From NCBI GenBank assembly GCA_963764825.1, contig CAVXUA010000005.1, positions 208,315-272,314 on the forward strand: a stretch of 64,000 nt of DNA, given 5' to 3'. This document shows, one piece after another, positions 48,705-57,842 of this stretch. A program made the position numbers and the translations under genes. The notes under the pieces were generated by a model. It saw only the letters and a program-made list of their open reading frames with translations. It had not been told where the DNA came from and did not search any database. This DNA comes from JAZGGS01 sp963764825. Its GTDB lineage: Bacteria > Bacteroidota > Ignavibacteria > Ignavibacteriales > Ignavibacteriaceae. The number at the start of each line of letters is the position of its first letter. Within the stretch, counting starts at the first letter, position 1.

Positions 48705-48893
48705 GATGATCTTGGTTTGATTTTTCTCTTAAGTGATAAACTGCAATTCAAAAAATAAATTTTTGCTAAGCAATGTGTTATAAAAATATTTTCCAGGTTA
48801 CTAAATGTAAAAGTTCAAAATAAATATTAAATATGATTAAGTTTACACCAAATCTAATAAATCGGAAGAAGAAATTATAAAGGATGGATTACA

Positions 48894-49676
48894 ATGTATG
48901 TGAAAAGTATCACTCTTTACGCAATACTTTCGCTCATATCAATAAATATTAATTCTTATGCGAACAACTTGCAGGATAGTACGGGTTCATCGCAAGATTC
49001 AATCTTAACTGATCATTCTATAGAAGATTCACTTGGATTAACTGCGTTCGAGGTGATTGAAAAGTACCTGGAAGCAATTGGCGGCAAAGATCTCTTTGCA
49101 AAAGTTGAGGACCGCACAACAATAATGCGTGGAACTGCAATGGGACAAAACCTTACCATTTTAGTTAAGCAGAAAGCCCCCGCTAAACTTTTCCAGGAAA
49201 TAAAAGTAGGCGAAATGAAACAGAATGTTTATTTCGATGGCGAACGCGGTATTATGGTTATTGGAGATAATAATATTGAGATTGAAAAAAAAGAACTTGA
49301 AAAACTTAAAGTTGAAGCAACTATGAATCTGCTGCTCGATCCTGAATCTTACGGAGTTAAGATAAGCTTAGCCGGGATTGAACAGGTTGACAGCATTGAT
49401 TGTTATGTAGTAAAAATGGTTTTGCCTTCAGGACTAAGATGGAAGCAATATTACAGTATCGAAACAGGTTTTAAAATAAAAGAAATTAAAGAGCTCCATA
49501 CCGAGCAGGGTTTATTTGAACAGGAATCTTTTTACTCAGATTACAGGAATGTTGACGAATTAAAATTTCCTTTTAAGATTGTGCAAAATATGGGAATGCA
49601 AAAGCTTGAACTTAATGTTAGCAGCATTAAGCTGAATACAGGCATCAGTGATGAAACTTTTAAGATACCGGAATAA
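48894..49676 (+). CDS. LolA-like outer-membrane lipoprotein-sorting-type protein
   Basis: A 260-residue exported protein (signal SITLYAILSLISININSYA). Residues about 50-260 have the curved beta-sheet pattern of LolA/LolB-like proteins: VIEKYLEAIGGKDLFAKV, then repeated strands and FDGERGIMVIGD, ending ISDETFKIPE. Such proteins bind lipid acyl chains or lipoproteins. It is probably periplasmic, with an unknown ligand. The HAD gene starts two bases after its stop, suggesting cotranscription. Upstream, 48705-48893 is AT-rich intergenic DNA shared with the divergent saccharopine dehydrogenase gene. Confidence 0.72.
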   Translation: MYVKSITLYAILSLISININSYANNLQDSTGSSQDSILTDHSIEDSLGLTAFEVIEKYLEAIGGKDLFAKVEDRTTIMRGTAMGQNLTILVKQKAPAKLFQEIKVGEMKQNVYFDGERGIMVIGDNNIEIEKKELEKLKVEATMNLLLDPESYGVKISLAGIEQVDSIDCYVVKMVLPSGLRWKQYYSIETGFKIKEIKELHTEQGLFEQESFYSDYRNVDELKFPFKIVQNMGMQKLELNVSSIKLNTGISDETFKIPE

Positions 49677-49678
49677 AT

Positions 49679-50314
49679 TTGACAGACTCTGCAAAAAGAA
49701 AATATTCGGCAATAGTATTTGATCTCGGAAACGTCCTCATTCCTTTTGATTACAATATTTTAATACAAAGAATTAACAAAATTAAACCCGAGCTTGGTAA
49801 TAAATTTATTGAATATTACAGATCGAATTACAGCATCCACCGTGATTTTGAAAGAGGATTTATTTCAGAAGATGAATTTGTAGATAAGCTGCTGGATGTT
49901 TTAGAATACCGGATTGATGCAAATACATTTTGTAATTACTATGCAGATATATTTAAAGTAAATGAAGAAGTTGCCTCGCTGTTACCAATCCTAAAAAATA
50001 AATGTAAACTCTTTCTGCTCTCCAACACTGATTCAATACATCAAAAGTATGGCTGGCAAAAATATGATTTCTTAAAACATTTTGATAAACTTATTCTATC
50101 ACACGAAATCGGTGCTGTTAAGCCAGAAGAAAAGATATACCGTGCTGTTGAAGAAGCTTCCGGCTATCCTTCCGAAGAACATATTTTTATTGATGATGTT
50201 GATGAATATGTTGAAGCAGCAAAAAAGTTAGGTTGGGATGGAATTCATTTTAAGAATTACAATTTTTTACTTAGTGAATTAAGAATTAGAAAACTCTTAA
50301 ATTCGGTTTCCTGA
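49679..50314 (+). CDS. HAD-superfamily hydrolase, subfamily IA
   Basis: A 211-residue phosphatase-like protein with all four HAD motifs: VFDLGNVLIPFD (I), FLLSNTDSIH (II), Lys in GAVKPEEKIY (III) and FIDDVDEYVEAAKKLG (IV). Motif I has DxG rather than DxD (FDLGNV), as in the YihX/HAD-IA-v3 group that includes glucose-1-phosphatase. The start TTG 49679 lies two bases after the stop of the LolA-like gene. Substrate unknown. Confidence 0.85.
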   Translation: MTDSAKRKYSAIVFDLGNVLIPFDYNILIQRINKIKPELGNKFIEYYRSNYSIHRDFERGFISEDEFVDKLLDVLEYRIDANTFCNYYADIFKVNEEVASLLPILKNKCKLFLLSNTDSIHQKYGWQKYDFLKHFDKLILSHEIGAVKPEEKIYRAVEEASGYPSEEHIFIDDVDEYVEAAKKLGWDGIHFKNYNFLLSELRIRKLLNSVS

Positions 50315-50401
50315 TTCTTGTTTCCTTTCTTCAACGAGAAGAGTATATTTTCTAATAAAGATTATTACTTTGTAATATCAAAATAAAATTAAGAGGAAGT
50401 A

Positions 50402-50683
50402 ATGGTGGATTTTGAAATAAAACACGATGCAGAACAAAATAGGTTCCTATCTTATGTTGAAGGTTATGAAGCGGTAGTTGAATATACACTAAAAGATAAT
50501 GTGATAGATTTTTACAGAACCTTTACGCCGCCTGAACTGCGTGGGAAGGGAGTTGCAGGAAAGATAGTAAAATATGCTCTTGAACATGCAAAGGAAAATA
50601 ACCTGGAAGTCATCCCTACTTGTTCTTACGTAAAGGGATATATTGAGAGACATGAAAACTATAAAGAATTGCTTGATGAATAA
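50402..50683 (+). CDS. Small GNAT N-acetyltransferase (YidJ/COG2388 type)
   Basis: A 93-residue compact GNAT-fold protein. It has the acetyl-CoA motif PPELRGKGVAGKIVKYALEHAKEN and the C-terminal PTCSYVKGYIERHENY, matching the COG2388 family (yeast/human GTLF3-like short GNATs). ATG 50402 with upstream AAGAGGAAG. Acceptor unknown. It is followed 20 bases later by the nucleoside kinase gene. Confidence 0.86.
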   Translation: MVDFEIKHDAEQNRFLSYVEGYEAVVEYTLKDNVIDFYRTFTPPELRGKGVAGKIVKYALEHAKENNLEVIPTCSYVKGYIERHENYKELLDE

Positions 50684-50703
50684 TCATTCCCTTGAGATTT
50701 GAA

Positions 50704-52049
50704 ATGCAAAAAAAAATAATTCAAGTTATAAAAAGAAGCGGCGCGATTGTACCCTTTAAAAAAGAGCGCATTGCTAACGCAATTTACCGTGCTGTTGTTG
50801 CCGTGGGCGGTAGAGATAAACATAAAGCAGAAGAGTTATCCGAACAAGTTGTTAAAATTCTTTATGAGAAATTTTCTGACAAAAGCATACCAACTATTGA
50901 AGATGTTCAGGATGTTGTTGAAAAAGTATTAATTGAAAACGGGCATTCCACTGTTGCCAAAGAATTTATTCTTTACAGGGAAGAAGCAGCCATGCGCAGA
51001 GATAGCGAAGGAAGGTTAGCTTCGAAATTAAACGAAAATGTTCCCTGGGCAAAGGTTTGGCGCAACCTAGATTGGGCGGTAGCACATAATCTGCATACAG
51101 TTAACGCACTTAATAACCGGGTCGCAAACGGAGAGTTTCCTCAAATAGTTAATGAATCTGAAAGACTTTATGAAGATGATGTTACGCTTTGTTCAGAATT
51201 GATTATTGAGCGGCTGAAAGATTTAAGAATGGTAATGATAAGTGGCCCTTCATCCTCAGGCAAAACTACTACCACAATAAAGCTTGAACAAAAGCTTATT
51301 AAGAAGGGTTACAAATTTAAAGTTCTTAATGTCGATCATTATTTTTTCGATCTTGAATTACATCCCAAAGATGAATTTGGCGATTACGATTTTGAGACTC
51401 CCCATGCACTCGATCTTCAGCTTATTAATGAACACCTAGTAAAATTCAGTGAAGGAGAAGAAGTTTTAATTCCCGCATATGATTTTAAAACCGGAACCAG
51501 GCAACTTAATGTTACACAAATGAGACTTGAAAAAGATGAGCTTTTATTAATCGATAGTCTGCATGGTCTTTATCCTGAATTCAGTAAAGACATTCCTGAT
51601 GATATTAAATTTAAGTTGTACCTGGAACCTTTATTACAAATGAAGGATAAGGAAGGAAAGTATATTCGGTGGACTGACTTAAGACTTATAAGGAGAATGT
51701 TAAGAGATTCTGTTCACCGTGCTTATAACCCGCAGCAAACCTTAGAACACTGGCACTATGTCCGTTCAAGTGAAATGCGAAATATTATTCCATATTCCAA
51801 TAGCGCAGATTTTATAATCAGCAGTGGAATGCCGTATGAACTCCCTCTTTATGCACACCGATTATTAAAAAGTTTTGCTCAGATGGGATGAGAAATATAA
51901 AGACGATCCACTTAAAACAGATGCTTACGAAAGAGCTGCAAGGTTATACAAAATTTTAAAGTCTGTAACTCCCGTATGCTGATGATTCGCCTGTGCCTGG
52001 CAACTCAGTTATGCGAGAGTTTATTGGCGGTAGTTCTCTTGAATACTAA
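50704..52049 (+). CDS. ATP-cone plus uridine kinase-like nucleoside kinase, two frameshifts
   Basis: A fusion protein: an N-terminal ATP-cone (residues about 1-95, KRSGAIVPFKKERIANAIY), a linker, then a P-loop uridine/phosphoribulokinase-like domain with SGPSSSGKTTTTIKLEQKL (Walker A), LNVDHYFFD and ELLLIDSLHGLYP (Walker B). The combination suggests allosteric nucleotide control of a kinase. The open frame stops at 51891, but the coding sense continues as YKDDPLKTDAYERAARLYKI, then DDSPVPGNSVMREFIGGSSL to TAA at 52049, requiring indels near 51885 and 51976. PGNSVMREFIGGS is the usual C-terminus of this family. ATG 50704 is preferred to TTG 50692. Confidence 0.83.
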
Positions 52050-52329
52050 TCAATTGAATATTTAATTGTTTCTCATCATATTTTTTTTTAAGACACCTTA
52101 TTATTATCTCAAAATATCAAGCTGGAATACAAACACCTGAATTGCATAAATCACTATACATTATTGTGAACAATTATATTCATAACTATTCAAAATAATT
52201 TGTTAAAAAGTACTCTTTTTCCCGTTTTTTGTAAGTTTTTAAAAGGGAACAATTATTGCGCCTATTCTCATCTAAACCTGAAAACAGGTTATCTAAATTC
52301 AATCATCAATTATAATGAAGGATTAGAGG

Positions 52330-53273
52330 ATGATTCCCCGTAGAAATAAATTTTTAGTTAGAGTTATCATTCTATCCATTTTTTTTATCAGCTCTACATT
52401 TTTCTCTTGCTCAATATAATTCCCAGAACACAAAACCAGATGCTTCCGGAAATAAAAACGGGATACGAACATTACAGATCAGGCAACTCCACATTAAGCG
52501 ATGCTTCCGATAGAAATGATAACAGGTACAACAAGAAAGATGATAATTTTACAGAGCAGTTCGAAAAGAAGAACAGGTATGATAGAAAAAATGACAAGCG
52601 TGATAAAAATGATGATTATGACCGCAGAGATAGAAAAGATGATCGTAAAAGGAATGATAAATATAGGAGAGAAAGAAACGATGACCGCAACAAAAAAGAT
52701 TCGGAAAATTATTTTCATGTAGATAGATCAGGCAGAACGTTATGGGATGGAAAACATTGGGATATTGATGATTACCCGCTTAAAGTTTATGTGAAGGAAT
52801 CATCCTCAAGGTATTATAAATCAGTTTACAAAGATTATGTTGATTACGCATTCGATGTTTGGAACAAGGCTGACAAAAGGATCAATTATACATTTGTAAA
52901 CTCAAGCCGTTATGCTGATATATCGGTTATCTTTGTTGAAGACCTGGGTAAAAAATATGAAGAGAACTATTTGGGTTTAACTGAATATGACATGAACAGG
53001 GATAACGAAATAGAGTTTTCTAAAATCCAGATAAGTTTAATTAAATTTTCTAATGAAAAAGTTTCCGACGGTGAAATTAAAGCAACAATAATTCATGAAC
53101 TTGGGCATGCTTTTGGATTAGGGCATAGCAACTCTGAATCAGATATAATGTACCCTTATATTGATTCCGACCATTCCGGAAAGATGACTTATGATGAGCT
53201 TTCGCGTGGTGATAAAGAAGCAATAGAAGATGTGATAGACCTTGGTGAAAACGAACTATATGTTTGGAAGTAA
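52330..53273 (+). CDS. Exported matrixin-type metalloprotease with a charged linker, two frameshifts likely
   Basis: A putative secreted zinc protease. ATG 52330 starts a signal peptide (FLVRVIILSIFFISSTFF). An indel near 52405 and one near 52462 join it to the long frame. A highly charged Asp/Arg/Lys region of about 75 residues follows (e.g. NDDYDRRDRKDDRKRNDKY). The metzincin domain has HVDRSGRTLWDGKHWDIDDYPLKVYV, then the zinc motif IHELGHAFGLGHSN and the Met turn DIMYPYID. The protein has about 310 residues. No propeptide cysteine switch was seen. The ending has an EF-hand-like IDSDHSGKMTYDEL. Substrate unknown. Surrounding DNA is non-coding on both sides. Confidence 0.8.
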
Positions 53274-53620
53274 AGCTCAATAGTAGAGACACATTTACCT
53301 TGGGAGTAGACAGATGTCAATATGCCTCCGCATAGCTCTCAATAGCCTTTTTACATAATTCCACCAACAACCTACTTTTATAATTGTAAAAAGGATGACA
53401 AATCACCTTAATATCTAATATTATTTTTAGGTATTAATTTTTTACTTAAAATAAATTTTGAATTAAATTAAACACACACAAATAAACTTCTGCAATTGTC
53501 AGGAAATGGAATATTTGTATGATGTGGCACATCTTCTTATTATCAGCAGGATTTTGAGCGAATAGTTTTATATATTTATAAGCAAATCACTTCTGAAAAC
53601 GAAATAATAAATTACTTATT
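53274..53620. other. AT-rich non-coding stretch
   Basis: About 350 bases between the metalloprotease and egtB without a credible gene or RNA. A weak CTTTT...AAAAG palindrome lies near 53368-53386. Otherwise I see only A/T-rich DNA that presumably holds the egtB promoter. Confidence 0.4.
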
Positions 53621-54938
53621 ATGAATATAACTGATACAGATCAGGCAAAATCAAAGACTCTGAGCCAGGCAACTGAACTGCCTGAAAGAGAGGAGTTAAT
53701 TAATGATTATAATAAAATCAGGAAGTTTACCGAAACGCTTTGTGAGCCGCTTGAAACGGAAGATTATGTTATCCAATCGATGCCGGATGTAAGCCCCACT
53801 AAATGGCACATCGGGCATACAAGCTGGTTTTTTGAAGCATTCGTACTCAGTAATGCTGATTCGAATTATAAGTCCATTCATCCACTATATACTTATTTGT
53901 TCAACTCGTATTATATACAAATTGGTGAGAGGTGGGACAGACCTAACAGGGGGTTGCTATCCAGACCAACCGTAAAAGATATTTATAAGTACAGAAAATT
54001 TGTGGATGAAAATGTTAAAGCGTTTATAAAGAATTGTGGTGAAAAACTTTATATAGAATACGCTCCGATTATTGAAATCGGAATTAAATCACGAACAACA
54101 ACACCAGGAATTACTTCTTACGGATATAAAACATGTTTTATCATTCAATCCGCTTAATCCGGTTTATTCAGCAAAAGAAATTGTATACAATGATGCTATT
54201 CCAAAAATGAATTGGAATGAATTTGATGGTGGTATTTTTGAGATTGGGAATAACGGAAAAAAGTTTTCCTATGATAACGAAACACCGAGGCATAAAGAAT
54301 TTATAAATCCATTTAGAATTGCAAACCGCCTGATAACAAATGGTGAGTATATAGAATTTATTGAAGATGGTGGATATAAAAACGCTCCTCTATGGTTATC
54401 GGATGGCTGGGCAACAGTTGAAGGGAGAAATTGGAAAGCACCACTTTATTGGGAAAAAAAAGGCGGTGAATGGTGGAATTTCACATTAAATGGGTTCAGA
54501 AGAGTGAATCTGGCAGAACCTGTAACTCACATTAGTTATTATGAAGCTGATGCGTTTGCAAGCTGGAAGGATGCCCGTCTTCCAACCGAAGCAGAATGGG
54601 AAGTTGCTGCAAGTGTTATTCAATATAACGGAAATTTTGTTGAAACACTGAATTTCCATCCAGTCCCTTTGCAAAATGAAGATGATAGATTAAACCAGAT
54701 GTATGGTGATGTTTGGGAATGGACAAGAAGCTCATATTCACCTTATCCCGGTTATAAACCTTTACCGGGGGCCTTGGGAGAGTACAACGGAAAATTTATG
54801 AGCAGCCAGATGGTTTTGCGCGGTGGTTCATGTGCAACTTCCAAAACTCATATAAGAAATACGTATAGAAATTTCTTTCCTCCTCATTCGCGCTGGCAGT
54901 TTATGGGAATTAGATTGGCAAAAGATATAGAGAAATAA
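53621..54938 (+). CDS. egtB: Ergothioneine biosynthesis protein EgtB, one frameshift
   Basis: Non-heme iron sulfoxide synthase that joins hercynine with cysteine or gamma-glutamylcysteine. The DinB-like N-terminal domain has WHIGHTSWFFEAF and NHEQQHQELLLTDIKH, which hold the iron-binding histidines. The formylglycine-generating-enzyme-like domain has DARLPTEAEWEVAA, GDVWEWTRSSYSPYPGY and VLRGGSCAT. The frame changes near 54080 (APIIEIG to LNHEQQHQ), requiring one indel. The repaired length of about 438 residues is normal. It is followed at once by egtD. There is no egtC or egtA nearby, so the sulfur donor may be free cysteine, as in some non-actinobacterial EgtBs. Confidence 0.9.
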
Positions 54939-54939
54939 T

Positions 54940-55887
54940 TTGAGTATAGAAATGCAAGACATCCTACACATTGAAACCCTTGATGAAGTAATTAGCGGAC
55001 TGAGCAATCCACAGAAATCTTTACCAAGCAAATTATTTTATGATGAGAAAGGTTCGCAGTTGTTTGATGAGATTTGTGAATTGGAAGAATATTATCCTAC
55101 GCGCACCGAAATAAAAATAATGGGTGATAATATTGAGGAAATTGCATCATATATCGGGGAAGAATGTCTGCTTGTTGAACTTGGCAGCGGCAGCAGCGTA
55201 AAAATACGATTACTCATAGATCATCTTTCAACACTCGCAGCATACGTTCCCGTTGATATTTCCCCAGAACATTTATTAAAATCAGCGGATAATCTTAGAG
55301 CAGATCATCAACAATTAGTTGTGCATCCTTTGGTTGCCGATTACACAAAGGCTTTTTCACTACCAAAAATTAGTGAGCCGTTCAAAACAATTGATGCATT
55401 TTATCCCGGTTCTACCATCGGTAATTTCACGCATGAAGAAGCAAGATCTTTTTTAAGCAGGATTGCTAAAACCTGCGGTAAGGAAAGCGGATTGCTTATT
55501 GGAGTTGATCTGAAAAAGGACAAAAACATTTTAAATGCTGCATATAACGATAAAAAAAATGTAACTGCCGAATTCAACCTGAATGTGTTAAACCATTTAA
55601 ACAATTTACTTGGTGCAGATTTTAATTTGAATAAGTTTAAGCATCACGCATTTTATAACGAAGAGTTTGGAAGAATTGAGATGCACTTAGTAAGTAATGA
55701 AAAACAAAATGTGCAGATTGAAAACTACTCTTTCTCTTTTAAGGAAGATGAAACAATCTTAACAGAATATTCTTATAAATATAGTCTTGAAGATTTTGAA
55801 CAAGTAGCATCAGGAATTTATAAAGTTGAAAAGGTCTGGGTAGATAAAAAGAAATTATTCAGTGTTCAGTTTTTGAGAGCTATTTAA
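54940..55887 (+). CDS. egtD: L-histidine N-alpha-methyltransferase EgtD
   Basis: SAM-dependent enzyme that trimethylates histidine to hercynine, the first step of ergothioneine synthesis. It begins with LSNPQKSLPSKLFYDEKGSQLFDEI, the family N-terminus, and has the SAM motif LVELGSGSSVKIRLLIDHL, then YVPVDIS and YPGSTIGNFTHEEA. TTG 54940 or ATG 54952 (MQDILHIE) are possible starts; either gives 311-315 residues. It starts one base after the egtB stop, so the two form an operon. The gene is intact. Confidence 0.92.
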   Translation: MSIEMQDILHIETLDEVISGLSNPQKSLPSKLFYDEKGSQLFDEICELEEYYPTRTEIKIMGDNIEEIASYIGEECLLVELGSGSSVKIRLLIDHLSTLAAYVPVDISPEHLLKSADNLRADHQQLVVHPLVADYTKAFSLPKISEPFKTIDAFYPGSTIGNFTHEEARSFLSRIAKTCGKESGLLIGVDLKKDKNILNAAYNDKKNVTAEFNLNVLNHLNNLLGADFNLNKFKHHAFYNEEFGRIEMHLVSNEKQNVQIENYSFSFKEDETILTEYSYKYSLEDFEQVASGIYKVEKVWVDKKKLFSVQFLRAI

Positions 55888-56002
55888 CAGTTAATAATTC
55901 ATACCCTATTTCCCACCGATCACTTACCTTTCTTTTCGAATATTCATAATTTGTATAACAATTTATTACAATTATAAGCAAACCGGCTAAGGAGATGAAA
56001 CA

Positions 56003-57244
56003 ATGAAAACTACCGCAGCATTTTTTACAGGCATATTTCTCATCATTTCATTCTGCTCTGTTTTTCCACAGGATAAGCATGACAAAGGAATATTTGTTGA
56101 ACCAAAAGATGGTTTCTATAAAAACGAAATTCAAAAAGGTATAGAAGATTTTAATAAATCAGAAAAGGAGCCCGGTAAAAGATTCAAAATGAATTTTTTC
56201 GGAATGGATCTACCTGAATCCATTACAGAGTTTAATAGTTACTGGTATAATGAGCCGGTTTCCCAGGGTAACACAGGCACTTGTTGGTGTTTTTCAACAA
56301 CATCTTTCTTTGAATCTGAAGTTTACAGGCTACACGGCTTAGAAGTGAAACTCTCTGAAATGTACACTGTCTATTGGGAATATGTTGAAAAAGCAAAAAG
56401 ATTTATGCAGCAAAGAGGAAACTCTGCTTTTGATCAAGGTTCAGAAGCAAATGCTGTTACAAAGATATGGAAAAGATATGGGGTAATTCCAGCAGATGCT
56501 TACACAGGTATGATGCCAGGACAGAAATTTCATGATCATACTAAAATGTTTGATGAAATGAGATCATATTTAATGAACGTAAAAGAAACTAATGCCTGGG
56601 ATGAGGATAAGGCGATACTAACAATAAAAGCAATAATGAATCATTACATGGGTGAACTTCCTGCAGAAGTAACCGTGGATGGGAAGAAATTCACTCCAAA
56701 AGAATACCTTGAAAATTATCTCAAGCTAAATCTTAATGATTATGTTGATATACTTTCATATATGCAGCAGCCATATTACAAGCAGGTAGAATATGAAGTG
56801 CCTGATAACTGGTGGCATAACAAAGATTATTATAATGTACCGTTGGATCAGTTTATGTTTGCTCTTAAAAATGCAATAAAGAACGGTTTTACGATGTCTA
56901 TTGGTGGAGATGTTTCTGAAGCTGGTTACGATTCATGGCACAAGGTAGGAATCGTACCAACTTTTGATATCCCTTCTGAATATATTGATGATAATGCAAG
57001 GCAGTTCCGGTTCAGCAACAAAACAACAACTGATGATCATGGAATTCATCTTGTTGGTTATATGGAGAAGGACGGGAAAGATTGGTTTTTGATAAAAGAT
57101 TCCGGCTCAGGTTCCAGGAATACCGGCGATAAGGGATATTATTTTTATCACGAAGATTATGTAAAATTGAAAATAATGGATTTTATGGTTCACAAAAATG
57201 CAGCAGAGAACTTATTAAAGAAATTCGAGGAGCAGATAAAATAG
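56003..57244 (+). CDS. Exported C1-family (papain/bleomycin hydrolase-like) peptidase
   Basis: A 413-residue exported cysteine peptidase-like protein. The signal peptide is TAAFFTGIFLIISFCSVFP. The catalytic Gln/Cys region is SQGNTGTCWCFSTTSFFESE (Cys near residue 93), and the His region is DDHGIHLVGYMEKDG near 350. The position of the third catalytic Asn reads WFLIKDSGSGSR, i.e. Asp instead of Asn and no following Trp, so activity is uncertain. The layout follows bacterial aminopeptidase C/bleomycin hydrolase, but with a signal sequence. Start ATG 56003 has AAGGAG at 55990-55995. Alone on its strand. Confidence 0.82.
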   Translation: MKTTAAFFTGIFLIISFCSVFPQDKHDKGIFVEPKDGFYKNEIQKGIEDFNKSEKEPGKRFKMNFFGMDLPESITEFNSYWYNEPVSQGNTGTCWCFSTTSFFESEVYRLHGLEVKLSEMYTVYWEYVEKAKRFMQQRGNSAFDQGSEANAVTKIWKRYGVIPADAYTGMMPGQKFHDHTKMFDEMRSYLMNVKETNAWDEDKAILTIKAIMNHYMGELPAEVTVDGKKFTPKEYLENYLKLNLNDYVDILSYMQQPYYKQVEYEVPDNWWHNKDYYNVPLDQFMFALKNAIKNGFTMSIGGDVSEAGYDSWHKVGIVPTFDIPSEYIDDNARQFRFSNKTTTDDHGIHLVGYMEKDGKDWFLIKDSGSGSRNTGDKGYYFYHEDYVKLKIMDFMVHKNAAENLLKKFEEQIK

Positions 57245-57288
57245 AATTTTAGTTACATAGGTGGTATAATTTATTAAACCCCTACTGA

Positions 57289-57789
57289 TTAATCCTGCGG
57301 CGGCATCCCCATTTGCGCCCATTCTTCTTTTGCAGGACCATAAACACCCGGTACTTTCAAACCTGCCATCCTTAATAATACCGTAAGCTGCGCGCGATGG
57401 TGGATTTGGTGATTTACTAAAACCGAAAGAACTTTTCCCTTCTTCCATGTTTGCCCGTATAATTCAATATCTTCTTTTAAGCTATCATCATTCAACCCAC
57501 CTGTAACGGCTTTAAGCATTCCATCGGATGATCTTTTGTACTCATCGCAGATTTGTTTTGCTGTGGAGGGGATAGGTGCATCTTCAGGAGTGGCATCAAA
57601 TTTAAGTCCTGTGCGTTGCACCATTTCACCAAGGGTTGTAACTATGTGCCATGCTAATCTGCCGGGAGTTCGTGTTTCCGCATTGAACTTTAAAGTTAAT
57701 GATTCGTCGGTAAGGTTTTTAAATATTTTAAGAGTAGAATCAGATTCGTAATTCCAGGCTTCCTTAAATTCTTCAATTTTACTGTACAT
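57289..57789 (-). CDS. DinB family protein
   Basis: A 166-residue four-helix-bundle DinB/YfiT-like protein. Metal-binding histidines are visible in GRLAWHIVTTLGEMVQ (His near 48) and VNHQIHHRAQLTVLLRMAGL (His near 133 and 137). Members are thiol-dependent transferases or metal hydrolases; the substrate is unknown. ATG 57789 is the start. It is convergent with the C1 peptidase gene. valS lies downstream on the same strand, about 50 bases beyond its own start side (60498 to 57843 reads separately). Confidence 0.85.
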   Translation of the reverse strand: MYSKIEEFKEAWNYESDSTLKIFKNLTDESLTLKFNAETRTPGRLAWHIVTTLGEMVQRTGLKFDATPEDAPIPSTAKQICDEYKRSSDGMLKAVTGGLNDDSLKEDIELYGQTWKKGKVLSVLVNHQIHHRAQLTVLLRMAGLKVPGVYGPAKEEWAQMGMPPQD

Positions 57790-57842
57790 ATTTTTACCAG
57801 CTGATTTATGAATAGTTGTAGATTTCAGTTCTACAATTTATT

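Noticed and set aside
49679..49700. tRNA or rRNA genes in the intergenic regions
   Set aside because: No cloverleaf with a GTTCGA-type T arm or rRNA signature was seen anywhere in the window.
52407..53273. A separate cytoplasmic gene starting at ATG 52407
   Set aside because: A signal peptide lies just upstream in another frame, and two one-base corrections join it, matching an exported protease.
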